Shown here: piece by piece, positions 1-7,547 of the stretch | Position numbering within the stretch: position 1 is the stretch's first letter | How the letters are laid out: each line of letters opens with the position of its first letter | NCBI GenBank assembly: GCA_025454175.1 | Contig: JALOOX010000049.1 | Span: 1 to 42,290, forward strand | Reading direction: 5' to 3' | From: Syntrophobacteraceae bacterium | GTDB lineage: Bacteria > Desulfobacterota > Syntrophobacteria > Syntrophobacterales > Syntrophobacteraceae | Length of the DNA stretch: 42,290 bases | Notes under the pieces: model-generated | Seen by the model: only the letters and a program-made list of their open reading frames with translations | Database searches by the model: none | Told to the model about the DNA's origin: nothing | Program-made: the position numbers and the translations under genes

Positions 1-63
1 ACGAAGCACAATCCTTCGCGTCCTTCGTGCTCTTCGTGGTGCGATGGTGGTCTTCCCGATGCG

Positions 64-158
64 GGAAGTCTCAAATTCAAGGTTTCAAGTTTCAAGTTTC
101 AAGTTTGAGCCAGTCCTTCGCGGGCCTTTTCATGGTCTCGGGCGGCCCGCCGTGGGCA
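64..158 (+). repeat. Heptad repeat element, copy 1 (interrupted)
   Basis: A run of GTTTCAA-type heptads (ggtttcaagtttcaagtttc) is followed by a tail ending in a GGGCGGCCCGCCG stretch. The same heptad block plus tail occurs at eight other intergenic places in this window. Here the tail is cut by the inverted-repeat element at 159-300 and seems to resume after it (ggggtatggggaac near 309-323). It is non-coding as far as I can see. Confidence 0.75.
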
Positions 159-300
159 ATGCTGTTGACTTAAGAGCGCGCCACATCTCCCCCTCTCCAC
201 CCTTTGGGGGGGAGAGGGTCGGGGTGAGGGGGGGCCAGAACCGTTCTCCCCTCACCCTAACCCTCTCCCTGAGGGAGAGGGAACCTTAAGTCAACAGCAT
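159..300. mobile_element. MITE-like element with perfect 16-bp terminal inverted repeats
   Basis: The left end ATGCTGTTGACTTAAG (159-174) is the exact reverse complement of the right end CTTAAGTCAACAGCAT (285-300). The 142-bp element holds no gene. Its interior has a second inverted repeat built on ccctctccctgagggagagg. Related ends occur at 10161-10289 and as a single end at 15391-15406. Small size, terminal inverted repeats and lack of coding capacity fit a non-autonomous element. No transposase is present in the window. Confidence 0.65.
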
Positions 301-360
301 GGCCCGGCGGGGGTATGGGGAACCGCATTGAATGACTCCTTTCATGAGGCAGCCCGCGGC

Positions 361-1110
361 TCATGCAATGGCATTCATGATCTCGTCCGGGATGTCGAAG
401 TTGGCGTAGGCATGCTGGACGTCGTCCGAATCCTCCAGGGCGTCCAGCAGGCGCAAAATCTGCTGGGCCAGCTTCTCGTCCTCGATGCGAACGGTGGTCT
501 GGGGCACCATGGCGAGCTCGGCCAGTTCGTAGGTCAGGCCGTGATCCTCGAACATGGTCCGAACGGCGTTGAAATCCTCGAGAGCCGTCGTCACTTCAAA
601 CTGCTCCCCCTGGTCCTGCACGTCCTCGGCCCCGGCCTCCAGGGCCAGCTCCATGAGCCTGTCCTCGGAAACCGCGTCCTTGTTGAAGACAATGGTTCCC
701 TTCTTGCTGAACATCCAGGCCACGCAGCCGGCCTCTCCCAGGTTGCCGCCGTTCTTGCTGAAGATGTGGCGAATGTCGCTGGCCGCGCGGTTGCGATTGT
801 CCGTCATCACATCGACCAGGACGGCGATGCCTCCCGGAGCGTAGCCCTCGTAGTTGATTTCCTCGTAGGACACGCCTCCCATGTCCCCGGTTCCCTTCTT
901 GATGGCTCGATCGATGTTGTCCTTGGGCATATTCTCGCTCTTGGCCGCGGCCACGGCTGCCCTCAGCCTCGGGTTGCCGTTGATGTCGCCGCCCCCCATG
1001 CGGGCGGCCACCATGATCTCCTTGATGAGCTTCGTGAAGATCTTGCCCCGGCGCGCATCGGCGGCACCCTTTTTGTGGCGGATGGTGCTCCACTTGGAAT
1101 GTCCCGACAT
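361..1110 (-). CDS. yebC: YebC/PmpR (TACO1) family regulatory protein
   Basis: A 249-residue protein of the usual length for the YebC/TACO1 family. It opens with the hallmark [21 protein letters not shown], followed by [18 protein letters not shown], the typical basic N-terminal domain. Family members act in the cytoplasm either as DNA-binding regulators (PmpR) or by helping ribosomes through difficult sequences such as proline runs. The sequence alone does not say which role applies here. The ATG at 1110 has a strong AGGAGG site a few bases upstream. In many genomes yebC precedes ruvC, but the 360 bases downstream here hold only repeats, so that link is absent within the window. Confidence 0.96.
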   Translation of the reverse strand: MSGHSKWSTIRHKKGAADARRGKIFTKLIKEIMVAARMGGGDINGNPRLRAAVAAAKSENMPKDNIDRAIKKGTGDMGGVSYEEINYEGYAPGGIAVLVDVMTDNRNRAASDIRHIFSKNGGNLGEAGCVAWMFSKKGTIVFNKDAVSEDRLMELALEAGAEDVQDQGEQFEVTTALEDFNAVRTMFEDHGLTYELAELAMVPQTTVRIEDEKLAQQILRLLDALEDSDDVQHAYANFDIPDEIMNAIA

Positions 1111-1504
1111 GTGATTTCCTCCTGATTCCTATTTCACCTTATTTCACCGCAAAGTCGCAAAGGTCGCAAAGGTCGCAAAGAAAACCCTGGAAAAGGACGC
1201 TTCAAGCAACCAATCGAAGTCGTGAACTGTCACGAAAAGTTTCAAGTTTAAGGTTTCAAGTTTCAAGTTGAAAACCAGCCCCGCCAAGGTCCTTTTGATC
1301 GTTCAGCAGAGCTCCGCAGGTTACGATGCCCATCTTTTCACTCGTCATGCCGGCGGTTTTTAAGCCGGCACCCAGTTCTTTTCCATGGATTCCGGCCAAA
1401 AGAATGCCGGAATGACGACTCCAGTGGCGGACACTCTCTTCCGTGGAGCTGTATCTGGGGTGCCCCGGAGGGGCTGAGTGCAAGCTACGAGAAGTTTCGA
1501 GAAA
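1111..1504. repeat. Repeat-filled gap between rlmE and yebC
   Basis: No gene is seen. The gap holds an ACCGCAAAG-type stretch (about 1145-1180), heptad element copy 2 (about 1238-1300), and a CATGCCGG...GCCGGAATGACG element (about 1344-1425) related to the one at 19926-20065. It ends with a ggggtgccccggaggggc segment (about 1458-1475) that matches the tail of the heptad element. The order suggests that the CATGCCGG element lies inside a heptad element. Confidence 0.6.
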
Positions 1505-2107
1505 CTAGATATCCCCCTTGTACTCCATCCCCAGAATGTAAATCTCCTTGCTCATCTTCCTGGATGCATCCGGCTTGACCACCTTCACCCGCCGAAAGCG
1601 CCGCTTCACCCGGACCAGCAGGTCGTGAAACTCGGACCCATGGAAAATCTTGGCCAGGAAATGCCCGCCGGGGCGAAGCGCCCTTTCGGCGACGACCAGG
1701 GCCCGCTCGAAAAGGAGCGATGAGCGCGCGCTGTCGGCGGAGCGGATCCCCGAAGTCGTGGGCGCCATGTCGCTCAGGACCGCGTCGAAGGGAGCATGGT
1801 CCCGGAGGAGCTGCTCCACGATGGCGTCATCAAAGACATCTCCCTGCTGGACGGTCACATTGCCCTCGAAGGAATGCTCGATGGGCTTGACGTCGACAGC
1901 CACCACGCGGCCCCGGGGTCCCACGACCCCGCTCGCAAGCTGGACCCACGACCCGGGCGCCGCCCCGAGATCGAGCACCCTGTCGCCCGGCCGCATGATC
2001 CGGTGTCGATTCTGGATTTCCTCCAGCTTGTAGACGGCCCGGGCCAGGTAGTGGTCCTTTTTGGCGCGGTGAAAATAGTGATCCTGAAACCGGTATGAAC
2101 CTGACAT
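1505..2107 (-). CDS. rlmE: 23S rRNA 2'-O-methyltransferase RlmE (FtsJ/RrmJ family)
   Basis: RlmE methylates the ribose of U2552 in 23S rRNA using S-adenosylmethionine, late in 50S assembly. The 200-residue product has the SAM-binding strand RVLDLGAAPGSWVQ. It also has the family's K-D-K-E catalytic set: Lys in AVYKLEEI, Asp in LSDMAPTTSG, Lys in FLAKIFHGSEF and Glu in SKEIYILGMEY. The start is taken at the ATG at 2107, with AAGGTG eight bases upstream. An in-frame TTG at 2110 would add one residue. The neighbour ftsH, common in enterics, is not here. The gene stands alone between yebC and a divergent dehydrogenase. Confidence 0.96.
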   Translation of the reverse strand: MSGSYRFQDHYFHRAKKDHYLARAVYKLEEIQNRHRIMRPGDRVLDLGAAPGSWVQLASGVVGPRGRVVAVDVKPIEHSFEGNVTVQQGDVFDDAIVEQLLRDHAPFDAVLSDMAPTTSGIRSADSARSSLLFERALVVAERALRPGGHFLAKIFHGSEFHDLLVRVKRRFRRVKVVKPDASRKMSKEIYILGMEYKGDI

Positions 2108-2224
2108 CAACTAAGCACCTTAAATTACTTTTCTTTTTTTGTGAAGCCCTATAACACAAAGATTTCGCTCCTGTAAATGTCGATTACGCCGCATGAAGGC
2201 TCAAACTTCAATTTAACCGAAGTC

Positions 2225-2253
2225 ATACCGAACCTCAAAGAAGGTTCCGGTAT
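2225..2253. other. Short hairpin in the rlmE/aldehyde dehydrogenase divergent gap
   Basis: ATACCGAACCT (2225-2235) pairs with AGGTTCCGGTAT (2242-2253) apart from a one-base bulge. It has no T-run, so a terminator is not supported. It may be an operator or just part of a small repeat. Confidence 0.3.
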
Positions 2254-2372
2254 CGCAGCCTGTTTTGCCGGGCGTGGAGGTGGTCGAGTCGGGTTTCCAT
2301 TCCAGGGAGGAGAGGTGCTATAATCCTTTCCACCATGAGATGAATGGCGTGGCGTCGAAACGGGAGGGTGGC

Positions 2373-3560
2373 ATGAAGGCTGACAACGATCCGAGGGCTC
2401 GCCTGGATGCGGCCCGTGAACTGGCCGAGCGGATGGAGGCCCGCCGCGAGGACCTGGCCGAGGCCGGGGCCGCCGATGCGGGGTTTCCGGTGAAGGTCAC
2501 GCTGCTGGAGGCGGGGATCAGCATCCAGCATCTTCGCAGCATGGAAGAAGAGGCGGACTGGGTGGCGCATGGGAGGCCTTACGGCACGGTTGCGGCCATC
2601 TTTCCCTATGATGCCCCCGTCGTGATGATGTCCAAACTGGGAGGCTCGGCCCTCCTGACCGGCAATCGGCTGCGGTTCAGCTTTTCGTCGTGGACCCCGC
2701 GCTCGGCCCGCCTCATTGCCGACATTTCGAAGCCTTTTTCGGCTTTCGAACCGGTGGTGGGGCGGGACAACCGCGAGTTTGGCCATCACTGCGTGCGGGA
2801 CCCGGCGGTCCGGGTGCTTTTCATGTCGGGAGCCTCGGCCGTGGGGGCGGCTTACAGGGGGTTCAGGGAGCATTTCGACAAGCTCTTTTTCGCGGGACCG
2901 GGCGGCATGCCCGCGGCGCTGGTTTTTCCCGACGCGGACCCGGAGGCGGCAGCCCGCTTCATCGCCCGCCGCGCCTTCATCAACGGCGGCCAGTACTGCA
3001 CCACCATCAAGAAGGCCCTCATCCACGCCGGCCTGTACGAGGCGGTTCAGGAGAAAATCCTCGGGTACGCCGGGGCCCTGAAGGTGGGAGACCCGCTGGA
3101 TATGGAGACGGACATCGGACCCATCCGCGTGGAAAGGACCATCAAGATCGTCGAGCATGCCCTCGGCCAATGCAGCGGGGCCAGGGTCCTGGCGGGCGGC
3201 ATCGACAAGCCGTACATCCGTCCGCTGGTCCTCGAGCTGGAACGGATTCCGGATCTCGAGCTGTTCGGACCGTTCCTGGCCCTGAAGCCCTTCGACGATG
3301 TCGAGGAGGCGGTCCGGGAGGTGGTGGGGACCCGCTATGGCTTCCTCCTGGCTTATTTCGGGACGCCTCCCCAAGGCGCGGAGGAGCTTTTTACCGAGAA
3401 CTTCGGGATGGTTCACGGCAACCCGGATTTCGAATTCACTCCCCTGAGACTGCCCTTCGGCGGCAGGAAGGAAAGTGGTTGGATCCTCGAGCGGCGCGGC
3501 GCCGAGTGGGTGGAGCGGGACGGCGCGTTCCTCTACAGCCGGGAGCTGGTCAGGCCGTGA
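2373..3560 (+). CDS. Aldehyde dehydrogenase-family protein, N-terminally short
   Basis: The 395-residue product belongs to the aldehyde dehydrogenase superfamily by its SGASAVGAAY cofactor-loop region, the thiol motif FINGGQYCTTIKK (Cys209) and the C-terminal LPFGGRKESG. Typical members have 480-500 residues with the thiol near 300, so about 90 N-terminal residues are missing. The usual glutamate motif (LELGGK) reads FAGPGGMP here, so the general-base Glu is absent. Some acylating members also lack it. The start is the ATG at 2373 behind GGGAGGG. The frame stays open upstream to about 2265, but without a better start or recognisable domain. It runs co-directionally into a small nucleotidyltransferase-like gene and an ABC exporter. 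The substrate is unknown, and a non-canonical acyl-transferring or inactive enzyme is possible. Confidence 0.8.
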   Translation: MKADNDPRARLDAARELAERMEARREDLAEAGAADAGFPVKVTLLEAGISIQHLRSMEEEADWVAHGRPYGTVAAIFPYDAPVVMMSKLGGSALLTGNRLRFSFSSWTPRSARLIADISKPFSAFEPVVGRDNREFGHHCVRDPAVRVLFMSGASAVGAAYRGFREHFDKLFFAGPGGMPAALVFPDADPEAAARFIARRAFINGGQYCTTIKKALIHAGLYEAVQEKILGYAGALKVGDPLDMETDIGPIRVERTIKIVEHALGQCSGARVLAGGIDKPYIRPLVLELERIPDLELFGPFLALKPFDDVEEAVREVVGTRYGFLLAYFGTPPQGAEELFTENFGMVHGNPDFEFTPLRLPFGGRKESGWILERRGAEWVERDGAFLYSRELVRP

Positions 3561-3604
3561 AGTGCCACTGGACCGGGGTTGATCCACGTTTCGGAGGACG
3601 ACGG

Positions 3605-3829
3605 ATGGTCTTCAGTCCACAGGAGCACAAACTGCTCGCTGCCCTCATCGCCAGGCTCTCCGGCCTCGGTGCGGTGTCGCGGATCATCGTCTTCGGTTCG
3701 AGGGCTCGAGGGCGGTCGGGGGAGGATTCGGACCTGGGTGAGAGGATTCGAGCCCTGTCGGCGGGCGTCGAGGGCGCCTTGAGATCGCCTGGCGAGCCGA
3801 TGCATGCTTCGGACGTACAAGGAGACTGA
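3605..3829 (+). pseudogene. Degenerate or truncated MNT-type nucleotidyltransferase
   Basis: The 74-residue frame begins like a minimal nucleotidyltransferase. It has a helix, then VSRIIVFGSRARGRSGEDSDL with the GSRARG signature (Gly31-Ser32) and first acidic residue Asp43. The second carboxylate of the D-x-D/E motif is Gly45 instead, and the sequence after it has no family resemblance. A good ribosome site, GGAGGA, lies seven bases before the ATG. The TGA overlaps the next ATG (TGATG), so the frame may still be translated and coupled to the exporter. I read it as a decayed MNT gene, of the kind often found in MNT/HEPN toxin-antitoxin pairs. No HEPN partner is visible. Confidence 0.55.
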
Positions 3830-5847
3830 TGGCATTTCAGGGTGGAGGCTGGCGGGGCTCCCTGCTGGCCTCCGACGAGAAACCCCATATCACGTGGAGC
3901 CTCCTCGGACGGGCCCTGGCTTACGGGTGGCCATACCGCTGGAGGGTGGCGGGTCTGCTGGTCCTGATCCTCGGCGTTTCGGGCCTCAACCTGGTCCAGC
4001 CCCTGATCTTGCGCCAGCTCATCGACGTGACCATCCCCTCCCGGGACTTCGACCAGCTGCTGCTGCTGAGTGGGGCGCTGCTGCTGCTCCCCATGGTGAC
4101 GGGCGGCGTGACCGTGGTCCAGCGGCGCCTGAACGCCTCGGTGGGCGAAGGCGTCATTTTCGACCTTCGCGTCGCCCTCTTCGGGCACCTGCAGCGCATG
4201 TCGCTCCGCTTCTTCACGCACAGCCAGGTGGGGGAGCTCATGAGCCGCCTCAACATGGACGTGGTGGGGGCCCACAACGCCATCAGCAACACCATCGTGG
4301 ACATCGCGAGCAACCTCATCCAGGTGGTGGCCCTCGTCTCGGTCATGCTGGTCCTCGACTGGCGCCTCACCCTGCTGAGCGTCGTGATCTTTCCCCTGTA
4401 TTTCGCCGTCTCGCGCCCCATGAGCCGCCGCCTGCGGGCCCTTTCTCGCCGCCAGATGGAGGCCAACGCCCAGATGAACACCATGGCCAACGAGACTCTT
4501 TCCATCGGCGGGGCGCTCCTGGTCAAGCTTTTCGGTCGAGGGGCCCTCGCCATGGAGCGGTTCGCGGACCGGGCGGCAAAGGCCCGCGACATTGGAATCC
4601 GGAGGGCGGTCATGGGATCCGCCACCCTCATGATCATCGGGGTGGTGAGCGCCGTGGGCATGGCCCTGGTCTACGGGGTCGGCGGTTTTTTCGCCATCCA
4701 GGGGAGCTTCAGCGTTGGGACGGTGGTGGCTTTTGCCGCTTACCTGGCGGCTTTCCACGGGGCCCTGAGGTCCCTCGCCAATGCGCCCGTCGAGTTCGCG
4801 ACGTCCATGGTGAGCTTCGAGCGGGTCTTCGAAGTGATCGATCTTCCCGTGGAGATCGAGGAGAAGCCGGACGCCAGGTCCCTGGACGATGTGTCGGGGG
4901 ACTTGGTCTTCGAGGAAGTGTCCTTCCAATACGAGATGGACCCGAGATTTCTCCTTCGTGAAGTGCGTCGCTACGGAATGATGGCCCATGTCCCGGCGGT
5001 CTTTTCGGCGGAGGGTCATGGGGCGGGGCGCGAGATCCCCACGGGCCGGGGAGCCGGGCACGGAATGGAGCCGGGTGCGGGAGGGAGCTGGCGGGGCGAG
5101 CCGGAGCGGGGCGACTCACCCCCGCGCAGCCAGGCTCGCCGGGAGGCCCTTCGCCGGGTCTCTTTCCGGGTGCCGAGCGGCCGGCTCGTGGCCCTGGTCG
5201 GCCCCAGCGGCGCCGGCAAGACGACGCTGACCTACCTGATCCCGCGCCTCTATGATGTCACCGATGGAAGAATCCTCCTGGACGGCCACGACCTCCGGGA
5301 CCTGAGTCTCGAGCTGCTCAGCTCCCGGATCGGGATGGTGACCCAGGAGACGCACCTCTTCCATGACACCATCCGGACCAACCTGCTCTATGCGAAGCTC
5401 GATGCGACCCCGGATGAGATCGAGGCCGCCGCCCGCGCAGCCAATATCCACGACTTCATCGTCGGACTTCCCGAGGGTTACGACACCATCGTGGGGGAGC
5501 GGGGCTACAGGCTGAGCGGTGGGGAGAGGCAGCGCATCGCCCTGGCCAGGGTCATTCTCAAGGACCCGAGGATCCTGGTCCTGGACGAGGCCACGAGCCA
5601 CCTGGATAGCGAGTCCGAGGCCCTGATCCAGGAGTCCCTGCGGCGCGTCATGGCCAATAGGACGAGCATCGTCATTGCTCACCGCCTGAGCACGATTCTT
5701 GCCGCCGATCAGATCCTGGTGCTGGACCGGGGCGAAATCGTCGAGCGGGGCAGCCACCGAGAGCTGCTGGCCCTGGACGGTTTGTACGCCGCCCTGTACC
5801 GGACACAGTTCGGGAGCGAGAACTGCTGCGCGGAGTCTCAAGTTTAA
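3829..5847 (+). CDS. ABC exporter, fused membrane and ATPase domains, with an insertion
   Basis: A half-transporter of the MsbA/multidrug type, expected to work as a homodimer in the inner membrane. About six membrane segments lie in residues 25-310. The ATPase part has an A-loop Tyr (VSFQY, residue 368), Walker A GPSGAGKTT, Q-loop VTQETHLF, signature LSGGERQRIALAR, Walker B ILVLDEATSHLD and H-loop IAHRLST, so all catalytic parts are present. At 672 residues it is longer than the usual 570-600. Residues about 370-438, between the A-loop and Walker A, are an Arg/Gly/Glu-rich stretch with no counterpart in the family. The ATG overlaps the stop of the preceding small gene and has GGAG upstream. 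The substrate cannot be told; lipid or drug export is possible. Confidence 0.92.
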   Translation: MAFQGGGWRGSLLASDEKPHITWSLLGRALAYGWPYRWRVAGLLVLILGVSGLNLVQPLILRQLIDVTIPSRDFDQLLLLSGALLLLPMVTGGVTVVQRRLNASVGEGVIFDLRVALFGHLQRMSLRFFTHSQVGELMSRLNMDVVGAHNAISNTIVDIASNLIQVVALVSVMLVLDWRLTLLSVVIFPLYFAVSRPMSRRLRALSRRQMEANAQMNTMANETLSIGGALLVKLFGRGALAMERFADRAAKARDIGIRRAVMGSATLMIIGVVSAVGMALVYGVGGFFAIQGSFSVGTVVAFAAYLAAFHGALRSLANAPVEFATSMVSFERVFEVIDLPVEIEEKPDARSLDDVSGDLVFEEVSFQYEMDPRFLLREVRRYGMMAHVPAVFSAEGHGAGREIPTGRGAGHGMEPGAGGSWRGEPERGDSPPRSQARREALRRVSFRVPSGRLVALVGPSGAGKTTLTYLIPRLYDVTDGRILLDGHDLRDLSLELLSSRIGMVTQETHLFHDTIRTNLLYAKLDATPDEIEAAARAANIHDFIVGLPEGYDTIVGERGYRLSGGERQRIALARVILKDPRILVLDEATSHLDSESEALIQESLRRVMANRTSIVIAHRLSTILAADQILVLDRGEIVERGSHRELLALDGLYAALYRTQFGSENCCAESQV

Positions 5848-5925
5848 GGTTTCAAGCTTCAAGTCGAAAGCCAGCCCGGCCGTGGACCTCCTCATGGTTT
5901 AGGGTGCCGGGAGGGTATAGGGTTC
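5830..5925 (+). repeat. Heptad repeat element, copy 3
   Basis: Heptads caagtttaaggtttcaagct are followed by the conserved tail (GAAAGCCAGC, then CCTCATGGTTTAGGGTGCCGG). The element begins within the last codons of the exporter gene, so the repeat contributes to its C-terminus. Confidence 0.7.
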
Positions 5926-6056
5926 TGCTCCCCGGCGACGAGGCCCTCACCTTTCGTTTCCCACCCGATTCACTCCTTCGTGTCTCCGATTCTTCCCCGA
6001 GCCCGACCTCCCGGGCAGCCCAGGACATCGCACCGGTGATGTGCATGACTGCCGCG

Positions 6057-6072
6057 TGGCATCATGATTGCT
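6057..6072 (+). promoter_or_regulatory. Sigma-54 promoter for the pilZ-motA-motB operon
   Basis: TGGCATCATGATTGCT matches the sigma-54 consensus TGGCAC-N5-TTGCA/T. The invariant GG (6058-6059) and GC (6070-6071) are separated by exactly ten bases. It lies 69 bases before the first gene of the motility operon, in the right orientation. An enhancer-binding regulator would be needed; none is encoded nearby. Confidence 0.6.
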
Positions 6073-6140
6073 AACAAGCTTGGCCTTGCGACGCAGTGTG
6101 CCGTGACGCGAACCGATCAGGATTCGAGGTTGAGTCGAGT

Positions 6141-6677
6141 ATGGAAGCAGCGCAGGATCGCAAAGAGAGGGAATATTCGCGGGTGGACACTTTCGTCTCC
6201 CTGCAGGTGAGCCCGGTTCCGCCTGAAGCGAGGGAAAGCCTGAGGTCGTGCTCCTCCCACGAGCTCCTGGGGGTCGCCTTTCCGCCTCTTCCCGACATCG
6301 AAGACCAGGCCCTGGCCCAGTGCCTGCAAATCATCAATGCCAAGCTGGACGCCGTTCTCAGTTCCCTGAGCCTCCAGCAGGAGGGTGTGCGGGCGCAGCA
6401 GGTCTCACCCGTCAACATCAGCGGAAGCGGCCTGCGGTTCACCAGCTCCGAGCCGCTTATCGTGGGGGAACTCCTCAAGCTCAAGCTCGTCCTCCCCACA
6501 CATCCCGACACCGTGTTTCAAATTTACGGCCACGTCGTGCGAAGCGAGCCTTCGACCTGTGAGGGCAACAACGTTTCCGTCAATTTCACCGTCATCGACG
6601 AGGACATCCGGGCGAAGATCGTCAAGTTCGTCTTCGAAAAGCAGCGGGAACAGCTTCGAAACAAGAGGAGGCAGTAG
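6141..6677 (+). CDS. PilZ-like domain protein
   Basis: A 178-residue cytoplasmic protein. The N-terminus has an arginine motif (DRKEREYSRVD) and the middle has VSPVNISGSGLRF, which fits the PilZ RxxxR and D/NxSxxG elements that bind cyclic di-GMP. Between them is a helical insert of roughly 80 residues, so the two halves are unusually far apart. It may be a divergent PilZ or a two-part YcgR-like protein. It is the first gene of an operon with motA (9-bp gap) and motB, which suggests cyclic-di-GMP control of the flagellar stator. The start is the ATG at 6141, with a weak GAGG upstream. The frame is open back to 6096 but without a better site. Confidence 0.7.
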   Translation: MEAAQDRKEREYSRVDTFVSLQVSPVPPEARESLRSCSSHELLGVAFPPLPDIEDQALAQCLQIINAKLDAVLSSLSLQQEGVRAQQVSPVNISGSGLRFTSSEPLIVGELLKLKLVLPTHPDTVFQIYGHVVRSEPSTCEGNNVSVNFTVIDEDIRAKIVKFVFEKQREQLRNKRRQ

Positions 6678-6686
6678 GCTCATTCC

Positions 6687-7544
6687 ATGTTTACCGGAAT
6701 CGGGATTCTCATTGTGATCGGGTGCGTCGTGGGGGGGTACTTGATGGCGCACGGCAACCTGGCCGTTCTCTTCCAGCCCGCGGAAATGATCATCATTTTC
6801 GGCGCGGCCCTTGGCAATTTCGTCATCTCGTCCCCTCCCAAGGTCCTCAAGGCCACCCTCGCCAGTTTCTCGAAGCTCTTCGGAGGCAAAGCCTATTCGA
6901 GACAGGATTACCAAGAGGTCCTGCTGCTCCTCAACGAGATATTCTTCAAGATTCGGAAAGAGGGGCTGGTCTCCATTGAAAGCGACATCGAGGAGCCGGA
7001 AAAGAGCGAAATATTCAAGAAATACAGCAACTTCCTTAAAGACCATCACGCCCTGGCCTTCCTGGCCGACACCCTGCGGACCCTCACCATCATGGACATC
7101 GACGCCCACGAGCTGTCCAATCTTCTGGACTACGAGATCGATGCGCACCACGAGGAGGCGTTGATTCCATCCGGCGCCATCGCCAATGTGGCCGATGCGC
7201 TCCCGGGGCTGGGCATCGTCGCCGCGGTCCTGGGTGTCGTCATCACCATGGGGCACCTGGACCAGCCGCCCGAGGTCCTGGGACAGCACATTGGGGCCGC
7301 CCTGGTGGGGACGTTCCTGGGAGTGCTCATGTGCTACGGCTTCGTGGGCCCCATGGCCAAGAACCTGGAAAACAACGCCAGCGAGGGTCGTGAATACCTG
7401 AATGTCATCAAGGTGGCGCTGCTCTCCTTCGTCAACAGCCCGTCTCCGCAGATGGCCGTGGAGTTCGGACGCCGGGTGGTCCCCCAGGAGCTCAGACCTT
7501 CATTCCTGGAGCTCGAGCAGCTCATCAAGCAGTCGAAGAAGTAG
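6687..7544 (+). CDS. motA: Flagellar motor stator protein MotA
   Basis: MotA forms the proton-channel ring around MotB and turns the flagellar rotor. The 285-residue protein has the expected layout: two N-terminal membrane helices (residues about 3-20 and 30-48), a long charged cytoplasmic loop, and two C-terminal helices. The conserved prolines lie in ADALPGLGIVAAVLGVV and YGFVGPMAKNL. The IGAALVGTFLGVL helix is typical of the proton-driven LafT/MotA branch. motB follows four bases after the stop. AGGAGG occurs upstream but rather far from the ATG, so translation may be coupled to the PilZ gene. Confidence 0.96.
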   Translation: MFTGIGILIVIGCVVGGYLMAHGNLAVLFQPAEMIIIFGAALGNFVISSPPKVLKATLASFSKLFGGKAYSRQDYQEVLLLLNEIFFKIRKEGLVSIESDIEEPEKSEIFKKYSNFLKDHHALAFLADTLRTLTIMDIDAHELSNLLDYEIDAHHEEALIPSGAIANVADALPGLGIVAAVLGVVITMGHLDQPPEVLGQHIGAALVGTFLGVLMCYGFVGPMAKNLENNASEGREYLNVIKVALLSFVNSPSPQMAVEFGRRVVPQELRPSFLELEQLIKQSKK

Positions 7545-7547
7545 CCG

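Noticed and set aside
328..1125. Long open frames on the plus strand opposite yebC
   Set aside because: They are antisense shadows of a clear YebC gene, caused by high GC content.
2235..3587. A 450-codon frame on the minus strand across the aldehyde dehydrogenase
   Set aside because: Its composition is rich in Arg, His and Gly with no domain, and it mirrors the real gene on the other strand.
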